A stretch of 34,051 bases of DNA from Chloroflexi bacterium RBG_13_51_18 (lineage in GTDB: Bacteria > Chloroflexota > Dehalococcoidia > Dehalococcoidales > RBG-16-60-22): contig MGMR01000111.1 of assembly GCA_001796495.1 (NCBI GenBank), forward strand, positions 1 through 34,051, written 5' to 3'. Shown here in pieces: positions 24,676 to 31,360 of this stretch. A model generated the notes under the pieces. That model was not told the DNA's origin, made no database searches, and worked only from the letters and a program-made list of their open reading frames with translations. Both the position numbers and the translations under genes were made by a program. The first letter of the stretch is position 1, and each line of letters starts with the position of its first letter.

Positions 24676-24696
24676 TTATCACATATGTTCACCTCC
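24676..24696 (-). promoter_or_regulatory. SD-start-stop element in the liv leader
   Basis: On the minus strand GGAGGT (24696-24691) stands exactly 6 bases before ATG (24684-24682), which is followed immediately by TGA and TAA. This is a perfect ribosome-binding site with a one-codon frame, about 50 bases before the livK start. A second ATG-TAG lies just upstream. It could be a ribosome loading or stalling site, or chance. Confidence 0.4.
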
Positions 24697-24734
24697 CTCC
24701 GGGCTACATTGTATCTTGAAATCTTAATATCTGT

Positions 24735-24763
24735 AATTTAGCATGATAGCTGCCGGATTTCAA
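24735..24763 (-). promoter_or_regulatory. Promoter of the liv operon
   Basis: On the minus strand TTGAAA (24763-24758), 17 bases ending in TGC, and TAAATT (24740-24735) form a promoter with an extended -10. Transcripts would start near 24728, giving a leader of about 100 bases that holds the start-stop element. The stretch 24764-24950 is AT-rich and shows nothing else clear. Confidence 0.6.
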
Positions 24764-24951
24764 TACAACATTCTCTATTTTGTTATAGAAAACCCTATAT
24801 TACATCCGTTTCATATTTTTATTAAACAGTACGGATATTTTATTACCTCCAGCAATTAATGTCAAATTTTTCATGGTAAATATTTACACGTTTATAATCC
24901 GTTTATCTTTTTCTCTGGAACACTACCTCTTTACACAAAGCTTTACATGTA

Positions 24952-24960
24952 TGGTATAAT
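24952..24960 (+). promoter_or_regulatory. Extended -10 promoter of the zinc-ribbon gene
   Basis: TGGTATAAT is a perfect extended -10. A weak TTACAC (24931-24936) lies 18 bases before the hexamer. The start near 24967 gives an unusually long leader of about 110 bases that ends in a hairpin over the start codon. Confidence 0.6.
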
Positions 24961-25029
24961 ACATACTAAGTTCAGGTTTGGGTTATTACACGCTTCCCAG
25001 AAGCCTTTCAAACGGATTTCTTACAAGAG

Positions 25030-25077
25030 CTGGATGACCAAAACGCTAACTAAAATTAAAGAGAGGAGGTCATCCAG
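25030..25077 (+). promoter_or_regulatory. Hairpin masking the ribosome-binding site of the zinc-ribbon gene
   Basis: CTGGATGACC (25030-25039) is a perfect 10-base inverted repeat of GGTCATCCAG (25068-25077). The 3' arm begins inside the AGGAGG site (25064-25069) and ends on the first base of the GTG start codon. The 28-base loop is A-rich. In RNA this stem would hide part of the SD and the start codon, the layout of a cis-acting translational switch such as an RNA thermometer or a ligand- or protein-controlled leader. Confidence 0.7.
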
Positions 25078-25373
25078 TGAGTTTTCAAGAGAAATCCCTT
25101 ACATGTGCTGATTGCGGCGCTACCTTTACGTTCAGCGCCGAAGACCAGGAATTCTTCCAGTCTAAAGGCTATACCAATGAGCCTAAGCGCTGCCCAGAAT
25201 GCCGTCAGTCAAGGAAAGCCGAGCGTTTCGGCGGCGGGTTCGGTGCCAAACGCCAGATGTTCCCCGCCACCTGCGCCCAGTGCGGTAAAGCTACCGAAGT
25301 ACCCTTCGAGCCCCGCGGCGACAAGCCGGTTTACTGCAGCGATTGTTTCCGCAAAACCAGATCAGGCAGGTAA
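25077..25373 (+). CDS. Small double zinc-ribbon protein
   Basis: This 98-residue basic protein holds two CxxC pairs in each half: C10/C13 with C39/C42, and C66/C69 with C87/C90, so it should bind two zinc ions. The first half (CADCGATFTFSAEDQEFFQSKGY) matches the zinc-ribbon domain found in many bacterial small proteins of unknown function. The middle is Gly/Arg-rich (RFGGGFGAKRQ), which suits nucleic-acid binding. It starts with GTG after GAGAGGAGGT, inside a hairpin. A strong terminator follows, so it is monocistronic with a long leader. The function is not known; a role in RNA or ribosome biology is only a guess. Confidence 0.85.
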   Translation: MSFQEKSLTCADCGATFTFSAEDQEFFQSKGYTNEPKRCPECRQSRKAERFGGGFGAKRQMFPATCAQCGKATEVPFEPRGDKPVYCSDCFRKTRSGR

Positions 25374-25395
25374 ATCCTTTATAATCTAGTTTTCG

Positions 25396-25425
25396 ACCGG
25401 GTCGGGCAACCGACCCGGTTCTTTT
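25396..25425 (+). terminator. Rho-independent terminator of the zinc-ribbon gene
   Basis: ACCGGGTCGG (25396-25405), loop GCAA, then CCGACCCGGT (25410-25419) followed by TCTTTTT. A perfect 10-bp GC-rich stem with a stable tetraloop. Confidence 0.95.
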
Positions 25426-25450
25426 TCCCCATTAATCATCAGCGCAAAGA

Positions 25451-26245
25451 CTAATTTGGGTTTCTCGGCGCCGCCCCGCCCGGGCCCGTTGGCGCGGAAA
25501 CCTCGAGCACCTGCCCTGAAAGCTTAGCGGAAACATCGGATACTAAGAACGCTACCGTATAGGCGATATCCTCCGGAGTGGTCGTCTTGCCTGCTTTGGC
25601 CAGTGCTTCCACGATTCCCGCCATGCGCGGGTCGTTCCCGCTGACCCGGTGGAAATTAGTAGCGCCCGGCCCCGGGGCAATAATATTGATGTTTATCCCC
25701 GAGGCGCCTACCTCGCCGGCCAGCGTCTTGCTGAACATAACCGTTCCTGCCTTGGCTGCCACGTAGCTAGCCGCCCCGGCCAGACCCGTCGGCTGGTGCG
25801 CCGCATGCGTGGAAAAATTCACAATCTTGCCGTACTTCCGCTCCAGCATATGCGGCAGCACCGCATGGGTAAAGTTCATCGTCCCTCTCAAATTTATATC
25901 TATGTCCATGTCCCACTGTTCGGTGTTCGACTCTACGAAAGGCCGTAGGCCGCTGGCGCGACCGGCGCAGTTCACCAGTATGTCTATCCTCCCGAATTCC
26001 GACAGTACTTTATTTACCACAGCGTCGACTTCCGCTCTTCTGGTTATATCTGCTTTGAATGCAAGGACCTTACGACCCGGCGCCCGGATATCGCTTGCCG
26101 TCTGCTTGGCGCCTTCCAGGTTTGCGTCAACGCTGATGATATAGCAGCCCTCTTTAGCCAGCATCAAGGCGATTCCCCTGCCGAAACCTATCTGGCTGCC
26201 GGTGCCGGTAACAATCGCCACCTTATCTTTCAATTTCAAGTCCAT
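25451..26245 (-). CDS. Short-chain dehydrogenase/reductase (SDR)
   Basis: This 264-residue SDR has the cofactor motif TGTGSQIGFGRGIA with a two-residue insertion, Asp in SVDANLEG that suggests NAD(H) preference, NCAGR, catalytic YVAAK with Ser in NFSTHAA, and a shorter C-terminus ending in GPGGAAPRNPN without the usual GG-hydrophobic tail. It would oxidise or reduce a hydroxyl/keto group. AAAAGGAGAG lies before the ATG. It is a single gene on the minus strand, converging with the zinc-ribbon gene and divergent from the flavodoxin-like gene. Confidence 0.9.
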   Translation of the reverse strand: MDLKLKDKVAIVTGTGSQIGFGRGIALMLAKEGCYIISVDANLEGAKQTASDIRAPGRKVLAFKADITRRAEVDAVVNKVLSEFGRIDILVNCAGRASGLRPFVESNTEQWDMDIDINLRGTMNFTHAVLPHMLERKYGKIVNFSTHAAHQPTGLAGAASYVAAKAGTVMFSKTLAGEVGASGININIIAPGPGATNFHRVSGNDPRMAGIVEALAKAGKTTTPEDIAYTVAFLVSDVSAKLSGQVLEVSAPTGPGGAAPRNPN

Positions 26246-26280
26246 GAGTCTCTCCTTTTCCGTGTGTCATTACAATACGG

Positions 26281-26309
26281 TAGAAAATGGATAATATGTA
26301 TTATATACT
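26281..26309 (+). promoter_or_regulatory. Candidate promoter of the flavodoxin-like gene
   Basis: TAGAAA (26281-26286), 17 bases and TATACT (26304-26309). The predicted start near 26316 favours translation from ATG 26335 over ATG 26320. Confidence 0.4.
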
Positions 26310-26334
26310 TTAGCGAAAGATGAAAAAAGCGACC

Positions 26335-26877
26335 ATGAAAATAATTGGCGTTTGCGGCTCGCCGCGTAAAGGCAACTCCGAGTGGATGCTGGCGAAGCTT
26401 TGTGAAGAGCTTTCCCGTCGCGGTGCCCAAGTTGAAGTGCTGCTCCTGCGTAAAATGGACATTAAAATGTGCCGCGGCTGCCTTGCCTGTGAAAAAGGCG
26501 GCAAAAAGCGCAAGGGCGACTGCGTTTTAAAGGATGACATGGCGGGTGTATACCCCAAGCTGATAACGGCGGATGCTATTGTACTGGCTACGCCGGGCTA
26601 CATGGAGATGCTTTCCGGTCTGCTCAAGAATTTCCTCGACCGCACCTGCGCCGTCTGGCCGCGACTGGAGGGCAAGCGCCTCGCCGGACTGGCTGTCGCC
26701 GAGGAAGGCATCGGCCAGACAATCATGAATCTAAAAGGCTACGCCAAACTCTGTAAAATGCACTGGATGGGCAGCGTGGCCGTTCTCGCGAAAAACCCCG
26801 CCGACGCCGCCCGTATACCCGGCCTTGAAAGACGCCTTAAACGCCTGGCAAACAAGATAATCTTTGATGATGTCTAG
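26335..26877 (+). CDS. Flavodoxin-fold NAD(P)H-dependent FMN reductase / iron-sulfur flavoprotein
   Basis: The 180-residue protein has the FMN phosphate loop GSPRKGNS at residues 8-15 and a TPGYMEMLSGLLKNFLDR segment typical of the NADPH-dependent FMN reductase family. A Cys cluster CRGCLACE...GDC near residues 46-63 matches the iron-sulfur flavoprotein motif and could bind one 4Fe-4S cluster. Such proteins shuttle electrons between ferredoxin and quinone-like or other acceptors in anaerobes. Neither candidate start (26320, 26335) has a good ribosome-binding site; 26335 matches the family N-terminus (MKIIGVCGSP). The stop adjoins that of the converging cupin-like gene. Confidence 0.85.
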   Translation: MKIIGVCGSPRKGNSEWMLAKLCEELSRRGAQVEVLLLRKMDIKMCRGCLACEKGGKKRKGDCVLKDDMAGVYPKLITADAIVLATPGYMEMLSGLLKNFLDRTCAVWPRLEGKRLAGLAVAEEGIGQTIMNLKGYAKLCKMHWMGSVAVLAKNPADAARIPGLERRLKRLANKIIFDDV

Positions 26878-27840
26878 CTATTTACTAGGTGCCGGCGGTG
26901 CGGGTGGCCGCTGTCCCATTTGTATGCGCTTGCCGTCCGGCCCGAAGAAGCTGCCTTCCCAGCCTTCCGCAACAGTGCCCGCCCCGAGCATAATCGCCAT
27001 TTCAATATGTGGGTGGCGGTATTTGTGCCAGATTAGCGGTCCATGTAATACGCCTTTGGGTATCCACATGCCAAAGCTCGTGTCGAAGACTAATTTGTCG
27101 TCACCCATGTCGAACTCCAGGTCAACCCCCAGGCTTTCTGGGTTTTTCGGGTCGCCGCCGATATGGAGGACTATCTCATCCAGTTTATCGTGCACCATCT
27201 TGGGTAATGACGGTTCCACAAGGCCATATATCCAGCCCCACTCGATATAAGTGTTAGCTACGCCTATCTGGGTGCGGCTCATGTAGGTCATTGTTGGCTG
27301 TTGGCGGTTTTTTTGGCCTCCCCCCGCCTCGCGCATCGGGCTGCGAATAACGTACTGCTCGTAATCAAAGTCCTTGGTCTTTTTCGACGGCTTTTTGTTG
27401 CCGCTCGTGATGTCTTTGCCCCAGGCTTTTGCTGGGTCTCCGGTGCCCAATATAAAAGCCATCTGGACATGGGGGTAATCGAACTTCTTCCATGTAACAG
27501 GACCGTGGGGTGTGCCTTTCGGTATGTACATGCTTGTGGTTGTGTTAAAGGTGATTGGCTGCCCGCCGATGTAAAACTCTACTTCGGCACCGAGTACTTG
27601 CGGCTGTTTGGAATCGCCGCCGTAAAAGAGGAGGATTTCATCATAATCATGCACATGTTCCATGACATGCGGGTTCGGCTCTGGGATACCGTATATCCAC
27701 CCCAGCGTAATATAATAAGGCGCCCCTGTCTGCTTTTCGCTCATGAAGGTCATTGTGGGACTCTGGCGATTTTTAACCCCGGGCCCCGCCTCGTAAATGG
27801 GCTTCCTAACGGCATATTTTTCATTGACTGATTCTGCCAT
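26878..27840 (-). CDS. Internally duplicated cupin-like protein
   Basis: This 320-residue protein consists of two copies of a domain of about 140 residues. Each begins with YxxRxPxxEAGxGxKNRQxPTMTxMS, continues with a LGWIYG or WGWIYG turn, a DEI(L/V) motif within a His/Asp-rich stretch (HVHDYDE; MVHDKLDE), a GGD segment, IPKG-x2-HGP and ends with the PH-(V/I)-(Q/E)-MA strand. The pattern suits a double-barrel cupin with one possible metal site per half. It resembles dioxygenase or isomerase cupins but no function can be assigned. It is divergent from marR and shares a palindromic regulatory region with it, so it may be a MarR target. Confidence 0.78.
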   Translation of the reverse strand: MAESVNEKYAVRKPIYEAGPGVKNRQSPTMTFMSEKQTGAPYYITLGWIYGIPEPNPHVMEHVHDYDEILLFYGGDSKQPQVLGAEVEFYIGGQPITFNTTTSMYIPKGTPHGPVTWKKFDYPHVQMAFILGTGDPAKAWGKDITSGNKKPSKKTKDFDYEQYVIRSPMREAGGGQKNRQQPTMTYMSRTQIGVANTYIEWGWIYGLVEPSLPKMVHDKLDEIVLHIGGDPKNPESLGVDLEFDMGDDKLVFDTSFGMWIPKGVLHGPLIWHKYRHPHIEMAIMLGAGTVAEGWEGSFFGPDGKRIQMGQRPPAPPAPSK

Positions 27841-27897
27841 TTTTATAATCCCTTCTGTATTGAAATCTATCGTTTTTTCTGCCTGATTAATGACAGT

Positions 27898-27919
27898 ATT
27901 GTATCACACATGATATAAT
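27898..27919. promoter_or_regulatory. Divergent promoters and predicted MarR operator
   Basis: The palindrome TATCA-CACA-TGATA (27902-27915, further matches outside) sits between two extended -10 elements: TGATATAAT on the plus strand (27911-27919, with ATGACA 18 bases upstream) for marR, and TGATACAAT on the minus strand (27906-27898) for the cupin-like gene. A MarR dimer bound here would block both promoters. A second, weaker marR promoter is ATGAAA (27959-27964) with TATAAT (27982-27987). Confidence 0.55.
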
Positions 27920-28010
27920 TTCGCTAGCAAACTGGTAAGTCTATCGGCGTATCCCGGAATGAAAATTTAGCGGCGATAGTCTATAATAGCAGAAAAGTCG
28001 ATTTATAAGA

Positions 28011-28484
28011 ATGGGCAGGGCGAATCCGGGCTTCAATCCATACGTTCATGACGATGATGTTGATTTCAACTTGTGGCGTTTTCTCAATCATACCGCGTTC
28101 ATGATAAACCGCTCCCGCCAGAAGGAATTAGCGCAATACGGCGTTACCCCGGAACAGGCCCAGGTACTGGACATTCTGCACCAGGGCCGGGGCATGGCTA
28201 CGATTAGTGATATCGTCAATATAACGCTACGCCAGCACCATTCCATTTCCACGCTGGTAAGCCGGATGGCGATGCAGGGACTGGTAAAAAAAGTCAGGAA
28301 CGCTTCCGATGCCCGCCGCTATAACGTCACTATCACGGAAAAAGGAAGGGCGCTGTTCCGGGCCATCACCAGGGACTCCATAACGGAGATATTTTCCTGC
28401 CTTTCCGAGCGCGACCGGCAAGAACTGGACAAAGGACTGAAAAAACTGATGGAAAAAGCCTACCGGGCGCTGATTAAACAGTAA
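28011..28484 (+). CDS. MarR-family transcriptional regulator
   Basis: This 157-residue protein has the MarR winged helix-turn-helix: RQKELAQYGVTPEQAQVLDIL, then ATISDIVNITLRQHHSISTLVSRM as recognition helix, then the wing VRNASDARRYNVTITEKGR. MarR proteins bind palindromes as dimers and are usually released by small, often phenolic, ligands. There is no good ribosome-binding site before ATG 28011, which may mean low expression. It is divergent from the cupin-like gene with a palindrome over the facing promoters, and 57 bases upstream of the second UroD-type gene, which it may also control. Confidence 0.92.
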   Translation: MGRANPGFNPYVHDDDVDFNLWRFLNHTAFMINRSRQKELAQYGVTPEQAQVLDILHQGRGMATISDIVNITLRQHHSISTLVSRMAMQGLVKKVRNASDARRYNVTITEKGRALFRAITRDSITEIFSCLSERDRQELDKGLKKLMEKAYRALIKQ

Positions 28485-28541
28485 CGTAAGTATTTTATAT
28501 TTACGATTGGAAATTTAAAAATGAAACCGGAGGGTCGTTTA

Positions 28542-29804
28542 ATGGTTCGTAATGAAGATGAAGGTAAAACTCCCAGGCAGCAGCGCAAAGAACGTGAAAA
28601 AAGAATCATGGATGCTATTCAGCTCAAGCCAACAGACAGGGTGCCGGTTATTTCCTCCATCGGCTATTTCGCTGCCAAATATGCCGGCATACCCTGTTCC
28701 GCCGCATACTATGACTATGATGCCTGGTATGACGCTTATCAAAAGACGCTGCGGGATTTCAGGCCGGACTTTATCTACCAGCAGAACTTTACGCCGGGTA
28801 AAGCCCTGGAAATTTTGAATCCCAAAACGATGCGCTGGCCGGGCCACGGCGTCGATCCATACCAGGGACACCAGTCTATCGAAGTCGATAACATGAAAGC
28901 CGATGAATACGACCTATACATGAATGATCCTTCCGATTATATGTTCCGGACTTTCCTGTCCCGTACCAGCGACCACATGGAAGGCCTGGCTTTACTGCCC
29001 CGGCTGTCCGACCTGGGAGGAGGCCCCATGGGCATACAGATGATGGCAAGAGCTTTTTCCGAACCTAAAGTTGCAAAAGCTATCCGTATCCTCCAGCAGG
29101 CCGGTAAAGAAATGAGAAAATGGGACTCCAAAATAGCTAAATTTAATAAAATGGTGCGGGATATGGGCTTCCCAGAGTATTTCCAGGGCGCGGCCATGCC
29201 CCCCTTCGATGTCCTTTCCCACTCCATGCGCGGCATGCACGGCACGATGATGGATATGTTCCGCCAGCCGGATAAGCTTATCGAGGCCTGCGAATTTATT
29301 CTCAAGAAAACGCTGGAAAGACCGATACCCAAGCCCAGCGAGAACGGCTATACCAGGATTTTCATGACCAATACCCGCGGCTCCGACGACTTTTTATCGA
29401 TGAAGCAGTTCCAAACCTTTTACTGGCCTACCTTTAAAAAGCTGGTCATGGCGCTTATCGAACGGGGGCATTTCCCCTGTATCTTTTTCGAGGGTAATTT
29501 TACCTCCAGACTTGAGTACCTGCTGGAGTTCCCCAAAGGCAAAATGCTGGCGCGTTTTGATACTACCGATATATACAGGGCCAAAGAAATCCTTAAAGAC
29601 CATATCTGCATCGAGGGCAATGTGCCGTCTTCTTTATTGCAGGTGGGCACGGTGCAGCAGGTGAAAGACCACTGTAAAAATCTCATCGATGTCTGCGGCA
29701 AGGGGGGTGGCTATATACTTTCGCCCCGCTCCTCCACCGACGAGGTCAATCCCGCCAACCTGAAAGCCATGATTGAGTTTACTAAAGAGTACGGCAAATA
29801 CTAG
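28542..29804 (+). CDS. UroD-family methyltransferase-like protein (second copy)
   Basis: Starting at ATG 28542 (GGAGGG 7 bases upstream) gives 420 residues; ATG 28521 is in frame but has no such site. The sequence parallels the methyltransferase at 7650-8990: RIMDAIQLKPTDRVPVIS, RWPGHGVDPYQGHQSIE, MHGTMMDMFRQPDKLIEA, and FDTTDIYRAKEIL near the end. As in that protein the HxC and PGC zinc motifs of MtaA/MtbA are absent (FFEGNFTS; LSPRSS). No corrinoid gene is beside it, so it may share the one at 6976 or act on another partner. It follows marR by 57 bases and could be part of its regulon. Confidence 0.85.
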   Translation: MVRNEDEGKTPRQQRKEREKRIMDAIQLKPTDRVPVISSIGYFAAKYAGIPCSAAYYDYDAWYDAYQKTLRDFRPDFIYQQNFTPGKALEILNPKTMRWPGHGVDPYQGHQSIEVDNMKADEYDLYMNDPSDYMFRTFLSRTSDHMEGLALLPRLSDLGGGPMGIQMMARAFSEPKVAKAIRILQQAGKEMRKWDSKIAKFNKMVRDMGFPEYFQGAAMPPFDVLSHSMRGMHGTMMDMFRQPDKLIEACEFILKKTLERPIPKPSENGYTRIFMTNTRGSDDFLSMKQFQTFYWPTFKKLVMALIERGHFPCIFFEGNFTSRLEYLLEFPKGKMLARFDTTDIYRAKEILKDHICIEGNVPSSLLQVGTVQQVKDHCKNLIDVCGKGGGYILSPRSSTDEVNPANLKAMIEFTKEYGKY

Positions 29805-29867
29805 TGGAATAACCAAGATACAAGATACAAATTACAAACAATGACCAATAACCAATTTCCAAAGATG

Positions 29868-29890
29868 AGGGCGGGCTAAAAACCCGTCCT
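29868..29890 (+). terminator. Terminator after the second UroD-type gene
   Basis: AGGGCGGG (29868-29875) pairs with CCCGTCCT (29883-29890), one G-T wobble, across loop CTAAAAA, followed by TTCTATT. The T tail is short but the stem is solid. Confidence 0.65.
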
Positions 29891-29896
29891 TTCTAT

Positions 29897-30028
29897 TAGC
29901 TTTGATTCGTTTTGTAAAAATGGCATTTTTTTAAAATTTTGTCTCATAGCTAATACGATTTGTTTTGTAGCTAAAATTATTGTTTGTTTTTTGATTGAAT
30001 TCATCATTTTAGCTATGATTCGTTCCGT
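29897..30028 (+). repeat. Three degenerate copies of a TAGCT...GATTCGTT motif
   Basis: The stretch 29805-30171 carries no gene. Inside it, related 19-22-base units start at 29897, 29947 and 30010: TAGCTTTGATTCGTTTTGT, a 22-base variant with GATTTGTTTTGT, and TAGCTATGATTCGTTCCGT. Each is followed by T/A-rich sequence. Function unknown; they could be a binding array or remnants of a repeat. Confidence 0.4.
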
Positions 30029-30131
30029 TAATTTGTTTTGTTTTTCCTGTGTATCATGTTTTTTTTAGGAAGCAGCGGGTAAAAGTCCACACTACGCGCC
30101 TACCAGTATAAGAGGTAAGAAGCGAAATTGT

Positions 30132-30165
30132 AAAGGGAATTTTGTCACTACCGGCCTATCCCTTT
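30132..30165. terminator. Weak hairpin between the converging regions
   Basis: AAAGGGA (30132-30138) can pair with TCCCTTT (30159-30165) across a 20-base loop. The plus strand continues TTATTTCT. Weak, and possible in either direction. Confidence 0.3.
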
Positions 30166-30171
30166 TTATTT

Positions 30172-31218
30172 CTATTCTTCAGCCCGTTTCAACACCCGCA
30201 GCGCTCTCAGGGTTACCCATTTGTTGGGCTTGTTCATAGAACCGTATTTCACCCACATTTTATGATTATTATCAATAAACTCTAACGGCCATCTGCCATC
30301 CTCATCCTGCTTGCCCCGGATATAGTCCAGCGTGTTAGCCAGCCTGGGGTCGTTGCCGTATCCCAGCCCGGTTAGTGCCTCCGCAATCTGGAGGATATCC
30401 GCCCCCCAAAACGAAGGGAACCTGAATTGCCACCACCTTTTATCCGGCACGCCCGTCCTGTGGCCGGGAAAACCGGCCGTCGAGGGATCGACACTTAAGA
30501 AAAAATCTTCTCCGATTTTGATAGCACGTTCAACCAGACCAGTCCGACGTTCAACCGGAAGACGGGAAAATGCCAGCATTATCTTCACTCCTGCCCAACC
30601 GCAGGGCAGAAATTTATTCGTACGGCAAGCAAACTGCGGACCGAACCGTTTTAAGTCACGGAACGGGCCCGGACCGCCCTCCGCAGCATCCAGACCATCG
30701 CTGTTTAATTGCCTGGGTAAATCCTCATAAATTACGGTCCGTGCCATCCACTCGTAGGCGGTATTCAATCTATCGTCCCTACACCCTATATCCATCAATG
30801 AGGTCAACATGTTACCCTGCAGGCAACCAGCCGTACTTACAGGATTCCCGCTCCCAGTAAACTGACCTCCTCTGGTTAAGGCATGTTCCAGATAGTAGAA
30901 ACAGGCGGTAGCGACGCGTTCATCCTCCTCGATAGAGGCGCCCAGTTCCGCCAGCGAGATAACGGACCAAACCGTGCCATGGCATTTAGGCGAATAGCCC
31001 GATCCCGGTTTTACCCAGTAGCCTTCCGGGTTCATTTCCGCCAGTATTTTAGCAATCGGTCCCTCCCGGTGGGCTTGGCGACTGGCGGCTTTTATTTCTT
31101 TCTCGTCGGCGTCAACTATATCACGCAGCGCAAGGTATCTTACCCCGGGGTCGTCCGGCTCCAGCAGCCAGTCGGTTGGGTCTGCCTTCAATTGCTTTTT
31201 CCAGTCCCGTTTTCCCAT
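30172..31218 (-). CDS. Alpha/alpha-toroid protein related to prenyltransferase/squalene cyclase repeats
   Basis: This 348-residue protein has repeated blocks typical of alpha/alpha-toroid folds: GYWVKPGSGYSPKCHGTVW with SVISLAELG, then GGQFTGSGNPVSTAG with LQGNMLTSLMDIG, and near the end GKQDEDGRWPLEF with VTLRALRVLKRAE. These are like the QW-type repeats of terpene cyclases and protein prenyltransferases. The DxDD or DxDTAE catalytic motif of cyclases is not seen, so it is probably a scaffold or binding protein, or an uncharacterised enzyme. The start has GGGAG 9 bases upstream. It is divergent from the ABC exporter. Confidence 0.7.
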   Translation of the reverse strand: MGKRDWKKQLKADPTDWLLEPDDPGVRYLALRDIVDADEKEIKAASRQAHREGPIAKILAEMNPEGYWVKPGSGYSPKCHGTVWSVISLAELGASIEEDERVATACFYYLEHALTRGGQFTGSGNPVSTAGCLQGNMLTSLMDIGCRDDRLNTAYEWMARTVIYEDLPRQLNSDGLDAAEGGPGPFRDLKRFGPQFACRTNKFLPCGWAGVKIMLAFSRLPVERRTGLVERAIKIGEDFFLSVDPSTAGFPGHRTGVPDKRWWQFRFPSFWGADILQIAEALTGLGYGNDPRLANTLDYIRGKQDEDGRWPLEFIDNNHKMWVKYGSMNKPNKWVTLRALRVLKRAEE

Positions 31219-31254
31219 ATCATTCTCTCCCAGCTATATTTCGCCGATGCCGAA

Positions 31255-31263
31255 ATTATATCA
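31255..31263 (-). promoter_or_regulatory. Extended -10 promoter of the toroid-protein gene
   Basis: On the minus strand TGATATAAT (31263-31255) is a perfect extended -10, 37 bases before the start. The 13-base TGATATAATTTCG is identical to that of the marR promoter at 27911. No -35 is recognisable. The rest of the gap to 31360 shows only a weak TATATT at 31346-31351. Confidence 0.5.
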
Positions 31264-31360
31264 TAACTATGTAAAAAATCCCCTCCCTGTGTTTATATAA
31301 AAATGGATTATGCTTTTTTCCGTATCCCCCCCTTTGTGCTAACATTATATTAAGGGTTAT

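Noticed and set aside
29897..30028. CRISPR array
   Set aside because: Only three poorly matched units with unequal spacing and no cas genes.
30172..31218. NifH or nitrogen-fixation protein
   Set aside because: No P-loop or Fe-S cysteines of nitrogenase reductase; the repeats fit an alpha/alpha-toroid.
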